The notes beneath the pieces are model-generated. The model was not told the origin of the DNA, made no database searches, and was given only the letters and a program-made list of their open reading frames with translations. 64,000 nucleotides of DNA from Candidatus Latescibacterota bacterium (GTDB lineage: Bacteria > JAAXHH01), in assembly GCA_022821085.1 (NCBI GenBank), contig JAJEEG010000006.1, positions 625,330 to 689,329 on the forward strand, given 5' to 3'. The translations under genes were made by a program, and so were the position numbers. The first letter of the stretch is position 1. Each line of letters begins with the position of its first letter. This document shows, piece by piece, positions 43,869 to 52,501 of the stretch.

Positions 43869-45083
43869 TCAGACGCCCTGTTTTCTCAAGCTTTGTTTTG
43901 TCGATCCATGTTTGATTGAAGAGGTTGACAAATCATACAATAGCGGTATGACCTTTTTGCCAATAGAGAACGAAAGCAGAGGTGGAACAGTATTCCCGAT
44001 TAGCTTCGCCAATTGCTTCCTTGCCTGAACTATGCTGAAATTGACAAAATCCGGCAGTGTTTGCAGTCTGGCGGCTTCATGTGGTGTGATCACTCGCCTG
44101 CGTGAAGGATGTACATATCTGCCCTGCCCCATGCAATTGAATCCAGTGGTCACGGTCTGCGCAGGAAGATCCCAATTCATTCGACCGTACATGGCGTGAT
44201 AGCTGTGGTCCGATCTATGGCATGATGGCCTCAACTTGTTCGGTAGGTCAGTCCTATCATTGTCAAACAACCAGTCGATCCGTGATTGATTGTTGGGATA
44301 CGGAGTTGAGGCGGAATCGAAAGTGGTGTCCTTTTCGTCTTTTTCCAAGTCTTCTATGGCCCAGCGGACAGTCCTGGGGACGTGTTCGCAAATCGGAGTT
44401 TGAAGACTATCGACCAATTGCTGCACATCAAACCTATGTTCTTGCAGGGCAACTATAATATGTCTTCGTCGCCTTTGAGGTACACCCAGGTTAGACAGAT
44501 CAACAACACCGGCTCCTACGTCGTAATCGAGTGATTTGAGGCAGTCGATTGTTTTGTGGACTGCCTTTTGCACATCATAGGTGACAGTCGGAACGTTTTC
44601 TATGATGATTGCCGACGGTCTTAGGACTTGTGCCGCCCTCGCCATACGTAGGTAGAGTCCGTTCCTGGGGTCGTTTCGCCTAGAATGGTTATTTAAATTC
44701 GAATGACCTTGACATGGCGGTCCACCCAGCATGAAGTCAAGGCGTCCCACCTCATGTGCAAGTTTGATTTCGGTTTTTGTAAGCTTGGAATCCAATTCTC
44801 CATCCAATACCTTTTCAATGGACTCGCAGACTGGGGTTGCGGCCGGAAATACATCACCGTATACATCCAATGCTATCTGATCGGAATCCACCGCCAGCCT
44901 GACATCAAGGGAGAATCCAGCATCGTGTGCTGCTCGTTGTAACCCGATTGACAGACCGCCACAACCCGAAAAAAGGTCAGCCACGCTCATCACAGGCCAA
45001 GATGGGTCGGATGCTGGTCGCTCAATGGACTTCAGTGCCAAAGTATCTGCCTGACAAATGTGACAGTCGTAGTAGGTGGTCAT
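43869..45083 (-). CDS. dcm: DNA (cytosine-5) methyltransferase
   Basis: 404 residues. Motif I DLFSGCGGLSIGL (36-48), motif IV GGPPCQGHS with catalytic Cys124, motif VI IIENVP, motif VIII QRRRR, target-recognition stretch, then motifs IX-X (AARLQTLPDF and KLIGNTVPPLLS). A Cys-x2-Cys pair (7 and 10) at the extreme N-terminus may bind metal. First gene of a leftward five-gene run: methylase, MORC/kinase ATPase, receiver-like, unknown, Vsr. It marks host DNA; target unknown. It may also be the self-recognition part of a restriction-like system. Confidence 0.93.
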   Translation of the reverse strand: MTTYYDCHICQADTLALKSIERPASDPSWPVMSVADLFSGCGGLSIGLQRAAHDAGFSLDVRLAVDSDQIALDVYGDVFPAATPVCESIEKVLDGELDSKLTKTEIKLAHEVGRLDFMLGGPPCQGHSNLNNHSRRNDPRNGLYLRMARAAQVLRPSAIIIENVPTVTYDVQKAVHKTIDCLKSLDYDVGAGVVDLSNLGVPQRRRRHIIVALQEHRFDVQQLVDSLQTPICEHVPRTVRWAIEDLEKDEKDTTFDSASTPYPNNQSRIDWLFDNDRTDLPNKLRPSCHRSDHSYHAMYGRMNWDLPAQTVTTGFNCMGQGRYVHPSRRRVITPHEAARLQTLPDFVNFSIVQARKQLAKLIGNTVPPLLSFSIGKKVIPLLYDLSTSSIKHGSTKQSLRKQGV

Positions 45084-45960
45084 GATTTCATCTGATTGCA
45101 GATCTCATACTTCGACGCATCATCGTAAGGCTCCGACAAAAGGCCTATGGACGCGAATGCCGCCCTTCGAAAGAAGCGGCGAAACTCGACACTGGCCACT
45201 TGGAACGTAATGACAACGAGATGCCACACCTGCTATAAGCAATATCCTGTTTCCTTTAGTCGGAAATTTCGAGTTTATTCCGTCTTCTACTGGCTGCTAA
45301 GGGGCTTCTGGGCCGGTCGCTCTGACAATATGATCTAGATCTGCGGCGGAATACAATCGGAGTCTGATAGGGACATGAGGAATCCCTTTCAAATGTTCGG
45401 GCTCAGCCTTGGATGGAAAACCATTGACGAATCGGTGCACTTTGAGCCCGACCAGGTCGACAAGACAGCCTGCATCTGGGCGCTTTTCCCTAATAGATGC
45501 AAGTTAGCGGAGACGCGCTGATCCTACTTCCTTTGCGACTTACTACAATGTGATTCGGAGCGCTTGGCACTCTCTATCAAGGGTGGAAAACCACGTCACC
45601 ATCAAACCTCGCTTTCGTGTCGATGAGACTTTCCCGACCTTACACGTAGCACCGGATTCAAATATAGCATGGACCAGCCGCGTTAGCAATACGTACGTAT
45701 GCGAGGAGGTAAGGATGGGACCAGCCTGTCCGTGGACGGTTTATGATCTGGTGAGGAAACAAACCATGTTTTTGGAACGTGGAATCCTAGCAGAATCTGT
45801 TCTATTTAGCGGCGCCCTTGACCATCCCGCCGGTGGGGTTTATCAATGACTGGCTGTTCTAACCACACCAACCGATCATCTACGTCAGCAATATGGTGAT
45901 TCAGGACGTTTCGGAAGGAGATTATGCGAAGGTATTTGCTGATCTTGGGCGTTTTGGGGG
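45084..45960. other. 877-bp gap, no certain gene
   Basis: Lies between the methylase operon start and the MNT gene. It should hold the methylase promoter. The open frame 45550-45849 (+) starts at GTG without a ribosome-binding site and matches nothing I know. A 48-codon frame at 45375-45521 is listed separately. No insertion-sequence ends, tRNA or CRISPR seen; possibly the remains of a lost gene. Confidence 0.4.
45375..45521 (+). CDS. Possible small ORF (48 aa), doubtful
   Basis: ATG with AGGG just in front of it; reads MRNPFQMFGLSLGW and goes on with a mixed, protein-like composition to TGA. No relatives recognised. It could be a remnant of a larger gene. Confidence 0.2.
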   Translation: MRNPFQMFGLSLGWKTIDESVHFEPDQVDKTACIWALFPNRCKLAETR

Positions 45961-46284
45961 CTATCGATTCGGGCGAGTTGCTTCATAGACAAGTGTCTTA
46001 GTCCGCTCTATCGATTCCAGGAAGTAAGGATTCTTGATGGCGGAGCCAACGACCAGGTCCACGGGCCTTCCAAACAGCTGCTGTAGGTCTTCCAAGAGTC
46101 CGAAGTAGTTGTCCGAGTAAGCCTTGTGTGCCTTTGGCTGGAACTCTACGAGGAAGTCCAGATCACCGATATCTTGTAGTCTGGATGAAGTGGCGGCCGC
46201 CCCAAACAGTTCAAGTCGTTGCACGCCGTAGTTCAGGCAGAGGCTTCTAACAGAGTCAGCCTGATTTTGTATGGCTGGAATCAT
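45961..46284 (-). CDS. MNT-type nucleotidyltransferase with altered GS motif
   Basis: 107 residues. The family layout is clear: LELFGxAAT, DIGDLDFLVEF with Asp41 and Asp43, YFGLLEDLQQLFGRPVDLV with Asp76, and NPYFLESIERTKTLVYEA. In MNT antitoxins the first motif is GS; here it is Gly28-Ala29, so nucleotide transfer may be lost. MNT proteins neutralise HEPN toxins, by adenylylation in the best-known case. The gene just upstream on the same strand (75 bases) encodes a HEPN protein, so a HEPN-MNT-like module is plausible. Confidence 0.82.
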   Translation of the reverse strand: MIPAIQNQADSVRSLCLNYGVQRLELFGAAATSSRLQDIGDLDFLVEFQPKAHKAYSDNYFGLLEDLQQLFGRPVDLVVGSAIKNPYFLESIERTKTLVYEATRPNR

Positions 46285-46359
46285 CTTGGATTCTCTGTTT
46301 TGGATTCGGAGACCGGTCGGTCTCCTGTAAGAGTTGTTGGTAAAAAGGTTTGATTAAGT

Positions 46360-47220
46360 TCATGGCCGATCGGTTGGTGGACCACAGATCCCCTTATCCC
46401 GCAAGTCATCTACTTCCTTCTGAAAATCCATGAATAGATGCATACGCTTCCAAAAAGGATCGTAGTCATAGCCTCGCAGATCAACGTTGAATCTATCATA
46501 AAACGATAAAGCGAGTTCATCGCTATATCTTTCAGATTTCATGTCTGGATCTATAATCGAATCTAAGTGACATAAGAACCCCGTTCTTAGCCTTTCTCTT
46601 GCTAGGAAATGTCCGGTCCCGGATTGATATGACAATTCGTTCATTAAGTCAGAACCTGGATACATCTTTGAATGAACGAAACGTACAACCTCAAAGATAC
46701 TATTTAGTGCATGTTCTAATTCATTAAAGACAATCGGAGATAATTGTTTAGCAGATTTGTATCCCATGATGGTATCGCGATCGAGGTGAGCTAATCGCTT
46801 GTCACGATGAAGTCTAGCAAAGTCAGCGGCGCCTTGTGCAGTTTTTACAAGTCGGTCCAGTTCAGCACGAGATTCAGAATCTCTGAATCTCCCCGGATCT
46901 CTCACATCCCTGTCGTTTTCAATACGTATTTGAAGTGATTCAATGGACAAATTTCTGTATCCCCCGGATTTCGGATTATCTGTTAAGCGTGTTATATGAA
47001 GAATCAGGTTATCGAGCATGATTTGCTGTATGTTTCCAAAGAACTGAGTTCCTATGGCATTTAACATTTTTACAGTTTTTTTGTCACCGAACAATTCCTT
47101 GTATTCCTCCAACTGAAATCGTGCACCGATCCAATAGCTGTATAACTTGTAGTATTCGTCCCCAGCGACTGAACCCAACTCGTCAATAAACCGAGCTTTG
47201 TTTTCTTGTCCGGTAGCCAT
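46360..47220 (-). CDS. HEPN protein, AbiU2-like
   Basis: 286 residues, mainly helical. The HEPN active-site pattern is in RLHRDKRLAHLDRD: Arg139-x5-His145, followed by Asp, as in AbiU2-type HEPN domains of phage-abortive systems. Residues 160-286 are a second helical part. GGGAGG lies five bases before the ATG. Low GC, like the rest of the island. It could be an RNase toxin held by the MNT protein encoded downstream, although classic HepT toxins are half this size. Confidence 0.72.
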   Translation of the reverse strand: MATGQENKARFIDELGSVAGDEYYKLYSYWIGARFQLEEYKELFGDKKTVKMLNAIGTQFFGNIQQIMLDNLILHITRLTDNPKSGGYRNLSIESLQIRIENDRDVRDPGRFRDSESRAELDRLVKTAQGAADFARLHRDKRLAHLDRDTIMGYKSAKQLSPIVFNELEHALNSIFEVVRFVHSKMYPGSDLMNELSYQSGTGHFLARERLRTGFLCHLDSIIDPDMKSERYSDELALSFYDRFNVDLRGYDYDPFWKRMHLFMDFQKEVDDLRDKGICGPPTDRP

Positions 47221-47425
47221 TGCATCCTCCCAAAAACTGATCCCACGGTTGCATACGCACGACGCATTTTTCCAGTAGGTCGCTCCGGAAATCCGCGCGC
47301 TCGTCGCCGTTTCCCTCCTCGTGCGCGAAAACCACCTCGCAGGCCTCGCACGGTATGTTCGTACATTCGGATGTCAAGAGCCGAAACGACGTACGAAATC
47401 CGTGTACCTTTGTACCCTGCTCCAT
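47183..47425 (-). CDS. Possible small ORF (80 aa) upstream of the HEPN gene, doubtful
   Basis: Overlaps the HEPN start by 38 bases in another frame. Contains three close cysteines (ECTNIPCEACEV) and a mixed composition, but no clear ribosome-binding site and no known relative. GC is higher than in the HEPN gene. It could be a chance frame. Confidence 0.22.
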   Translation of the reverse strand: MEQGTKVHGFRTSFRLLTSECTNIPCEACEVVFAHEEGNGDERADFRSDLLEKCVVRMQPWDQFLGGCNGYRTRKQSSVY

Positions 47426-47561
47426 CGATATCTTCGCAAATCCTTAAGTACTGCCAGAGCTGTTGCTGTAAGCGTTACGCGGTGTGGTTTCCCTTCCTTC
47501 TTCCGTTTCGCATTTGTACCAACTAAGAAAAGAGGGAATATAATCATATAGTCCAGGTACT

Positions 47562-47586
47562 CTCCCGCTTAAATATCACGCGGGAG
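47562..47586. repeat. Inverted repeat at the island edge
   Basis: CTCCCGC (47562-47568) and GCGGGAG (47580-47586) separated by 11 AT-rich bases. No T-tract on either side, so not a standard terminator. It lies just beyond the tmRNA terminator, where island and core DNA meet. Confidence 0.5.
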
Positions 47587-47597
47587 CACGCACGACA

Positions 47598-47640
47598 AAG
47601 AGAAACCCCGAGAAGCCTTTACTGGTGGGGCTTATCGGGG
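47598..47640 (-). terminator. tmRNA terminator
   Basis: CCCCGAGAAGCC (47606-47617) pairs with GGCTTATCGGGG (47629-47640), 11 of 12 positions, loop of 11. On the minus strand it is followed by TTTCTCTTT. It is 50 bases beyond the 3' end of the tmRNA. Confidence 0.8.
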
Positions 47641-47690
47641 TAACTTTTGGGCCTGGTTTAGAATACCTGAGAATGACTTAACTTATATGA

Positions 47691-48052
47691 TGGAGGTGGG
47701 GGGAATCGAACCCCCGTCCGGAAGTGCCTAAGCGGGAACGTCTACATGCGTAGCCTGTTTATTGATCTCGTCCCGGAGAACTCCAGCAGGCAGGATTTAA
47801 CCGGAACCAGCCTCAGTTGAGTCTCGCCTGGCGCCCTGAGGCGCGACGCCCGGCCAGCCTGCTTTATCGACGCTTTTAACCATCCCGCAGGCGGGGCTGA
47901 TCAAAAACGGGTTGCGCTAACTGTTGTTAGGCAGCCATTGCATACGAAGGTTCGTCTGCAGATAATTTTGTTCCCAATGGTTTAACGAGGTTTTTGGGGA
48001 CCTCGGCACGCGGTTCCCACCGCATCCACTCCCGTCGAATCCTTTCACCCCC
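47691..48052 (-). ncRNA. ssrA: tmRNA (transfer-messenger RNA)
   Basis: 362 nucleotides. The 5' end GGGGGTG pairs with the 3' CACCTCC to give the tRNA-like acceptor stem; the T-arm GGTTCGATTCC precedes the 3' end; CCA is not encoded. Near the 5' end is the conserved GATTCGACGGG. The tag reading frame ends ADEPSYAMAA followed by TAA (codons at 47930-47959, stop 47927-47929), the expected hydrophobic proteolysis tag. The resume codon is either that GCA or a Gly codon a few triplets earlier. With SmpB it rescues stalled ribosomes. Confidence 0.93.
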
Positions 48053-48061
48053 ATGTCAAAG

Positions 48062-48090
48062 AAGGTAGGGCATTTGCCCCTTCCTGTCAA
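48062..48090 (-). promoter_or_regulatory. tmRNA promoter
   Basis: On the minus strand TTGACA (48085-48090), a 17-base spacer and TACCTT (48062-48067). Transcription would start within a few bases of the mature tmRNA 5' end at 48052. Confidence 0.65.
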
Positions 48091-48134
48091 ATCCACCCGT
48101 GCCCGAAGGCGCGGATGCGACCGGGAGAGGGCAG

Positions 48135-48207
<73 letters not shown>

Positions 48208-48212
48208 ATCCA

Positions 48213-48285
48213 TGAGCGCGGAAGGAATCGAACCTTCGACCCACAGATTAAAAGTCTGTTGCTCTGCCAACTGAGCTACGCGCCC
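48213..48285 (-). tRNA. tRNA-Lys (UUU)
   Basis: 73 nucleotides; acceptor GGGCGCG/CGCGCTC with one G-T pair, anticodon loop CTTTTAA (anticodon TTT), T-arm GGTTCGATTCC. Five bases from the other tRNA-Lys, so co-transcribed. Confidence 0.95.
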
Positions 48286-48373
48286 TCGCAGGCGAAGCAA
48301 GATAAGCGGTTTCGCCCCGATGGTCAACCAGTTTCCGGTTTTGGACAGGATGGCCGGCCGACCCCGCGAATCC

Positions 48374-49651
48374 CTACAGGAATATGGTCGCGTCCCGGTG
48401 CGACCCGACGGAAACGATCTTCACATCGGTCTTCACCAGTTCCGCAACCCGTTCGATATAGGCCCGGGCTTTAACGGGAAGATCGCTCCAGGTCCGGATG
48501 TGCCCGGTGGGCCGGTCCCAGCCCTCCATCTCCTCGTAGACGGGTTCGCACCGGCCGAGGACGTTCGCGTCGTTGGGCAGGTGGGGGATTACGTCGCCGT
48601 TCAACCGGTAGCCCACGCACAGCCGCAGCGTCTGGAGACTGTCCAGCGTGTCGAGCCGGGCGAGTGCCAGGCTGTCGATGCCGTTCACCATGACGGCGTA
48701 GCGAACGACCATGGCGTCGAACCAGCCGCAACGCCGCGGCCGGCCCGTCGTGGCGCCGAACTCTCCCGCCATGCGCCGGAACTCGTCGCCCCACCGTGAG
48801 GGAAACTCCGTGGGGAAGGGTCCGTTGCCTACCCGGGTGGTGTAGGCCTTGGCCACGCCGATGACCTCGTCGATGCGCGTGGGGCCGACGCCGGCGCCCA
48901 TGCAGGCGGCGCCCGTGGTCGTGTTCGAGGACGTGACGTAGGGGTAGGTCCCGTGGTCCACGTCCAGCAGCGTGCCCTGGCTGCCCTCGAAAAGGATCTC
49001 CTTGCCTTCGTCGATGGCTTCGTTCAGATACTCTGACGTGTTGATCACGTAAGGACCGATCTGCCGGGCGAAAGCCAGGTACTCCTCTATGATCCGGTCC
49101 GCGTCGAGCGCTTCGGCCTGGTAGATGGCGTCGAGGATCCGGTTCGCCTCCTCGATGTTTCGCTGCAGCTTCTCTTTGAGCACGCCGTGGTCGTGCAGGT
49201 CGACGATGCGTATGCCCTTGCGGGCGGCCTTGTCCGCGTAGGCCGGACCGATACCGCGGCCCGTGGTGCCGATGCGCTCTTCCTCCTGCCGCTGCTCCTC
49301 CCCGACCCGGTCGATCAGCTTGTGATACGGCATGATGAGGTGGGCGTTGTGGCTGATGAAAAGGCGACCCTCCACGTCGATGCCGTGCGAACCGAGCATG
49401 TCGATCTCTTCCATCAGCGCTTCGGGATCGATTACGGTGCCGTTTGCGATGACGCAGGCCTTTTCCGGCCTCAGAATGCCCACGGGAATCAGGTGGAGGA
49501 TGTACTCCTGGTCTGCGATCTGGACGGTGTGCCCGGCGTTGGCCCCGCCCTGGAACCGCACGACGATGTCGGCCTGCTCACTCAGAAAATCGACGATCTT
49601 GCCCTTGCCCTCGTCGCCCCAGGCTGCGCCTACGAGAATGCGAACGGCCAT
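48374..49651 (-). CDS. purA: Adenylosuccinate synthetase
   Basis: Joins IMP and aspartate with GTP, the first committed step to AMP. 425 residues, full length. GTP/IMP loop GAAWGDEGKGKIVDFL, catalytic His in NAGHTV, TTGRGIGPAY, FEGSQGTLLDVDHGTYPYVTSS and the C-terminal VGSHRDATI. Leftward, transcribed toward the tRNA-Lys pair, with a leader that contains a hairpin (see 49738-49759). Confidence 0.97.
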   Translation of the reverse strand: MAVRILVGAAWGDEGKGKIVDFLSEQADIVVRFQGGANAGHTVQIADQEYILHLIPVGILRPEKACVIANGTVIDPEALMEEIDMLGSHGIDVEGRLFISHNAHLIMPYHKLIDRVGEEQRQEEERIGTTGRGIGPAYADKAARKGIRIVDLHDHGVLKEKLQRNIEEANRILDAIYQAEALDADRIIEEYLAFARQIGPYVINTSEYLNEAIDEGKEILFEGSQGTLLDVDHGTYPYVTSSNTTTGAACMGAGVGPTRIDEVIGVAKAYTTRVGNGPFPTEFPSRWGDEFRRMAGEFGATTGRPRRCGWFDAMVVRYAVMVNGIDSLALARLDTLDSLQTLRLCVGYRLNGDVIPHLPNDANVLGRCEPVYEEMEGWDRPTGHIRTWSDLPVKARAYIERVAELVKTDVKIVSVGSHRDATIFL

Positions 49652-49737
49652 TGTTTTCCCAAATCTCCCTCGTATACATCCGGCTGGCCGGTTCTACTAG
49701 ATATCCAGGCCAATCTCCGGGTCCACAAACAAGAAAA

Positions 49738-49759
49738 GGGCGAGTCATAAGACCCGCCC
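49738..49759 (-). terminator. Terminator-like hairpin in the purA leader
   Basis: Read on the minus strand: GGGCGGGTC, loop TTAT, GACTCGCCC (one mismatch), followed by TTTTCTT. It lies between the predicted purA promoter and the purA start, about 20 bases after the likely transcription start, so it may attenuate purA. I do not see an alternative antiterminator helix. Confidence 0.5.
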
Positions 49760-49784
49760 TCGAGACCATTAGATCTTACAGTTC

Positions 49785-49814
49785 ATTGTATGCAGTATGG
49801 GAAAGGAAGGTCAA
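49785..49814 (-). promoter_or_regulatory. purA promoter candidate
   Basis: Minus strand TTGACC (49809-49814), 18-base spacer, TACAAT (49785-49790). Start of transcription would be near 49778, leaving a leader of about 127 bases. Confidence 0.55.
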
Positions 49815-49980
49815 GAAAAAACGGCTGACAAAATCGAACAACGTAACATCGCGGGCACACCGCGCAGGCACACCGGCTGCGCGCCGACAGAATACCGCCC
49901 GTGTCTGACCCGCGCGCCGCTGGAATACCTTCCGTGCCTCTCCCGCGCGCCCGCCGCCAATACGGCGCCGGACAGATCGA

Positions 49981-50009
49981 TTGACAATCGAGGCGTACGT
50001 GGTACTAAT
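49981..50009 (+). promoter_or_regulatory. Promoter candidate for the isomerase-like gene
   Basis: TTGACA (49981-49986) and TACTAAT (50003-50009), 16-17 base spacing, about 150 bases before the gene start. Confidence 0.45.
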
Positions 50010-50124
50010 GATGTAAGACTGAATGCGTTCAAGCGCAAAGGCCGCGCAAGATCCAGTTCAAGAAGCGTGCAGCAACGCAGTAGTGCAGTTGCCCGGACGC
50101 TGCATGCCCGGTTCAAAAAGCGGA

Positions 50125-50158
50125 GAGGAAGCGAGACATACGAGGAAGCGAGACATAC
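50125..50158 (+). repeat. Perfect 17-bp tandem duplication carrying the ribosome-binding site
   Basis: GAGGAAGCGAGACATAC occurs twice without a gap (50125-50141 and 50142-50158), ending one base before the ATG at 50160. The Shine-Dalgarno-like GAGGAAG is therefore duplicated. Confidence 0.85.
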
Positions 50159-50159
50159 C

Positions 50160-50966
50160 ATGTATTCATGCATCAACGGTGCGACGACCATGCCCTATAC
50201 GCTCGAGCAGGACCTGGCAGCTGCGGCGAAAGCGGGGTTCGATGTCGTGGAGATCTGGTCCAGGAAACTCGACGCCTACCTGGAGAACCACGACGTCGCC
50301 GAGTTGAAAGTGCTGTTGGATGCCCACGGGTTGCGCGCGGCCTCGCTCTGTCCGTACGGGCTGGTGGGGTTCTCCGACAACCGGGAACAGCTGCAGGCCA
50401 TCGAACGCGCGGCAGAGGTCGCCGCGGCGATCGACTGTCCCGTACTCCTGGTCTGCGCCGACGCACCACCGGACGGCATGGACAGGAACGCGGCCTACGA
50501 CACCATGGCCGCCACGGCCCGCGAATACGCCGAGCGGGCCGCCGCCCACGGCGTAAAGATCGCCATCGAACCCCTCGGGCGGCATCCCTTCATACCGGGA
50601 CCCCGCGAGGCCATGGAAGTGATCGAACGGGCCGGACACGACAGCCTGGGCCTTATGATGGATTTCTTCCACTACTACAAATCGGGCGTCCCGCTCGAGG
50701 ACATGCAGGCTATCCCCACCGAATTGCTGCTGATCGTCCACGTAGACGACTGCGAGGACCTGCCGCCCGCCGACCTGACGGACCAGCACCGTGTCTACAT
50801 GGGCGAGGGCATTCTTCCACTGAAGGAAATGCTGGGTGTGCTGCGGGAGAAGGGTTACTCGGGCGCCCTGTCCGTCGAGATCTTCCGAGAGGCCTATTGG
50901 GAGAAGGACCCGGTAGAGATATCCATCGCGGCGAAAGCAGCCTACGACCGGATGATGGCGTCCTGA
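50160..50966 (+). CDS. Sugar-phosphate isomerase/epimerase-like TIM-barrel protein
   Basis: 268 residues, the xylose-isomerase-like/AP-endonuclease 2 fold. Candidate metal ligands: Glu in IAIEPLGRH, Asp in LMMDFFHYY, His in LIVHVDDCE and Glu in LSVEIF, the usual four. GFDVVEIW at the N-terminus starts the barrel. Hydroxypyruvate isomerase and sugar-acid epimerases belong here; the substrate is not predictable. The open frame extends upstream to 49797, but that part is a low-complexity leader; I start at 50160. It faces gcvPB, 14 bases apart. Confidence 0.82.
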   Translation: MYSCINGATTMPYTLEQDLAAAAKAGFDVVEIWSRKLDAYLENHDVAELKVLLDAHGLRAASLCPYGLVGFSDNREQLQAIERAAEVAAAIDCPVLLVCADAPPDGMDRNAAYDTMAATAREYAERAAAHGVKIAIEPLGRHPFIPGPREAMEVIERAGHDSLGLMMDFFHYYKSGVPLEDMQAIPTELLLIVHVDDCEDLPPADLTDQHRVYMGEGILPLKEMLGVLREKGYSGALSVEIFREAYWEKDPVEISIAAKAAYDRMMAS

Positions 50967-50980
50967 GGACGGGATCGGCC

Positions 50981-52483
50981 TTACTCTCCCAGGGACTTCC
51001 GGTATCGCAGGTTCAAGGTCTTCGGATGAGCGGCGCGCGCCTCGTCGAGGCGGCCGACCGGCGTGGTGTGCGGAGCGTTCCGGACCAGTTCAGGGTCGTT
51101 TTCAGCTTCTTCGGCGATGGCCGTCATGGCGTCGATGAACCGGTCGATGGACTCCTTGCTCTCGGTCTCCGTGGGCTCGACCATGGCCGCCTCGGGCACG
51201 ATGAGCGGGAAGTAGATCGTCGGTGCGTAGAAACCGTAGTCGAGCAGGCGCTTGGCGATGTCCAGCATCCGGACGCCGTGCGCGCGGAACCGGGTACCGG
51301 AGGCCACGAACTCGTGCTGGCAGGGCACTTCAGCGGGGATCGGCGTCTCCTTCTGGGTGCCGTGGACGAGGACGGTGCGGGGGTAGTATTTCTCCAGGCG
51401 CCGCATGATGTAGTTGGCGTTCAGGATGGCGTTCTCGCTCACCTGGCGCAGGCCGTCGGGACCGTTGGCCCGGATATAGGCGTAGGCCCTGACCATCATG
51501 CCGAAGCTGCCGCCGAAGCCGCGTATGCGGCCGATGGAATCCGGCCGGTCGTAGTCGAACCGGTACGCGTCGCCGTCCTTCACCGGCACGGGCGTCGGCA
51601 GGAACCGGACCAGGTCGCTCCGCACGCCGACGGGTCCCGCGCCCGGACCACCGCCCCCGTGGGGCGTGGAAAAGGTTTTGTGCAGGTTGAAGTGGACGAC
51701 GTCGAACCCCATGTCACCGGGCCGGGTAATGCCGAGCACCGCGTTCAGGTTCGCCCCGTCCATGTAGAGCAGGGCCCCGGCGTCGTGGACGATGTCCGCG
51801 ATCGTGCGTATCTCCGATTCGAAGAGCCCCAGCGTATTCGGATTGGTGAGCATGAAGGCGGCCGTCTCCCCGTCGATCAGCTCCGCCAGCCGGCCGGTGT
51901 CCACGAGCCCGTGGGCATTGGTCGGGATTTGCACCGTTTCGTAGCCCACCAGGGTGACGCTGGCCGGGTTGGTGCCGTGGGCCGAGTCGGGGATGATGAC
52001 CTTGCGCCGGGCATGACCGCGCGCCTCGTGATAGGCCCGCATGATCATCAGGCCGGTCAACTCGCCGTGGGCCCCGGCCGCGGGCTGCAGCGTGACCCCT
52101 TCCAGTCCGGCGATTTCCGCGAGGTCCCGCGAGAGTTCGTACATCAGCTGAAGACCGCCCTGGCCGGTCTCGTCCTGCTGCATGGGATGCAGGCGCGCGA
52201 ACCCCGGCAGGGCCGCCATGTCCTCGTTGACTTTCGGATTGTGCTTGATGGTGCACGAACCCAGGGGGTACATGGCCCGGTCCGGATGGAAGTTCAGCGT
52301 GGACAGCCGGGTATAGTGGCGGACGACGTCGACCTCGCTGACTTCGGGCAGCCCGGGCGGCGTGCCGCGGAGGTCCGCTTCGGGCAGGTAGGAGGATACC
52401 GGCCTGACGGGGACGTCCGGCGCGGGCAACGAAACCCCCCTTCGTCCGGGAGAGCTCAGTTCGAATATAAGCGGTTCCGACAA
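50981..52483 (-). CDS. gcvPB: Glycine dehydrogenase (decarboxylating) subunit 2
   Basis: 500 residues. PLP Lys269 in [38 protein letters not shown] and [11 protein letters not shown] are standard for the P-protein C-terminal half. With subunit 1 it decarboxylates glycine and passes methylamine to lipoyl-GcvH. Last gene of the leftward efp-acc-gcv run, 18 bases after gcvPA. No gcvT is present in the window. Confidence 0.96.
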   Translation of the reverse strand: MSEPLIFELSSPGRRGVSLPAPDVPVRPVSSYLPEADLRGTPPGLPEVSEVDVVRHYTRLSTLNFHPDRAMYPLGSCTIKHNPKVNEDMAALPGFARLHPMQQDETGQGGLQLMYELSRDLAEIAGLEGVTLQPAAGAHGELTGLMIMRAYHEARGHARRKVIIPDSAHGTNPASVTLVGYETVQIPTNAHGLVDTGRLAELIDGETAAFMLTNPNTLGLFESEIRTIADIVHDAGALLYMDGANLNAVLGITRPGDMGFDVVHFNLHKTFSTPHGGGGPGAGPVGVRSDLVRFLPTPVPVKDGDAYRFDYDRPDSIGRIRGFGGSFGMMVRAYAYIRANGPDGLRQVSENAILNANYIMRRLEKYYPRTVLVHGTQKETPIPAEVPCQHEFVASGTRFRAHGVRMLDIAKRLLDYGFYAPTIYFPLIVPEAAMVEPTETESKESIDRFIDAMTAIAEEAENDPELVRNAPHTTPVGRLDEARAAHPKTLNLRYRKSLGE

Positions 52484-52501
52484 TTTACATCCTTTCCGTA
52501 C

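Noticed and set aside
45823..45849. Segment resembling the tmRNA stretch at 47880-47905 (about 21 of 26 bases), a possible integration scar
   Set aside because: By rough estimate this similarity is near chance level for a window this size and includes a simple hairpin; it does not involve the tmRNA 3' end where integrases act.
45550..45849. 99-codon rightward frame in the 877-bp gap
   Set aside because: GTG start without ribosome-binding site, no recognisable family; kept only as part of the gap description.
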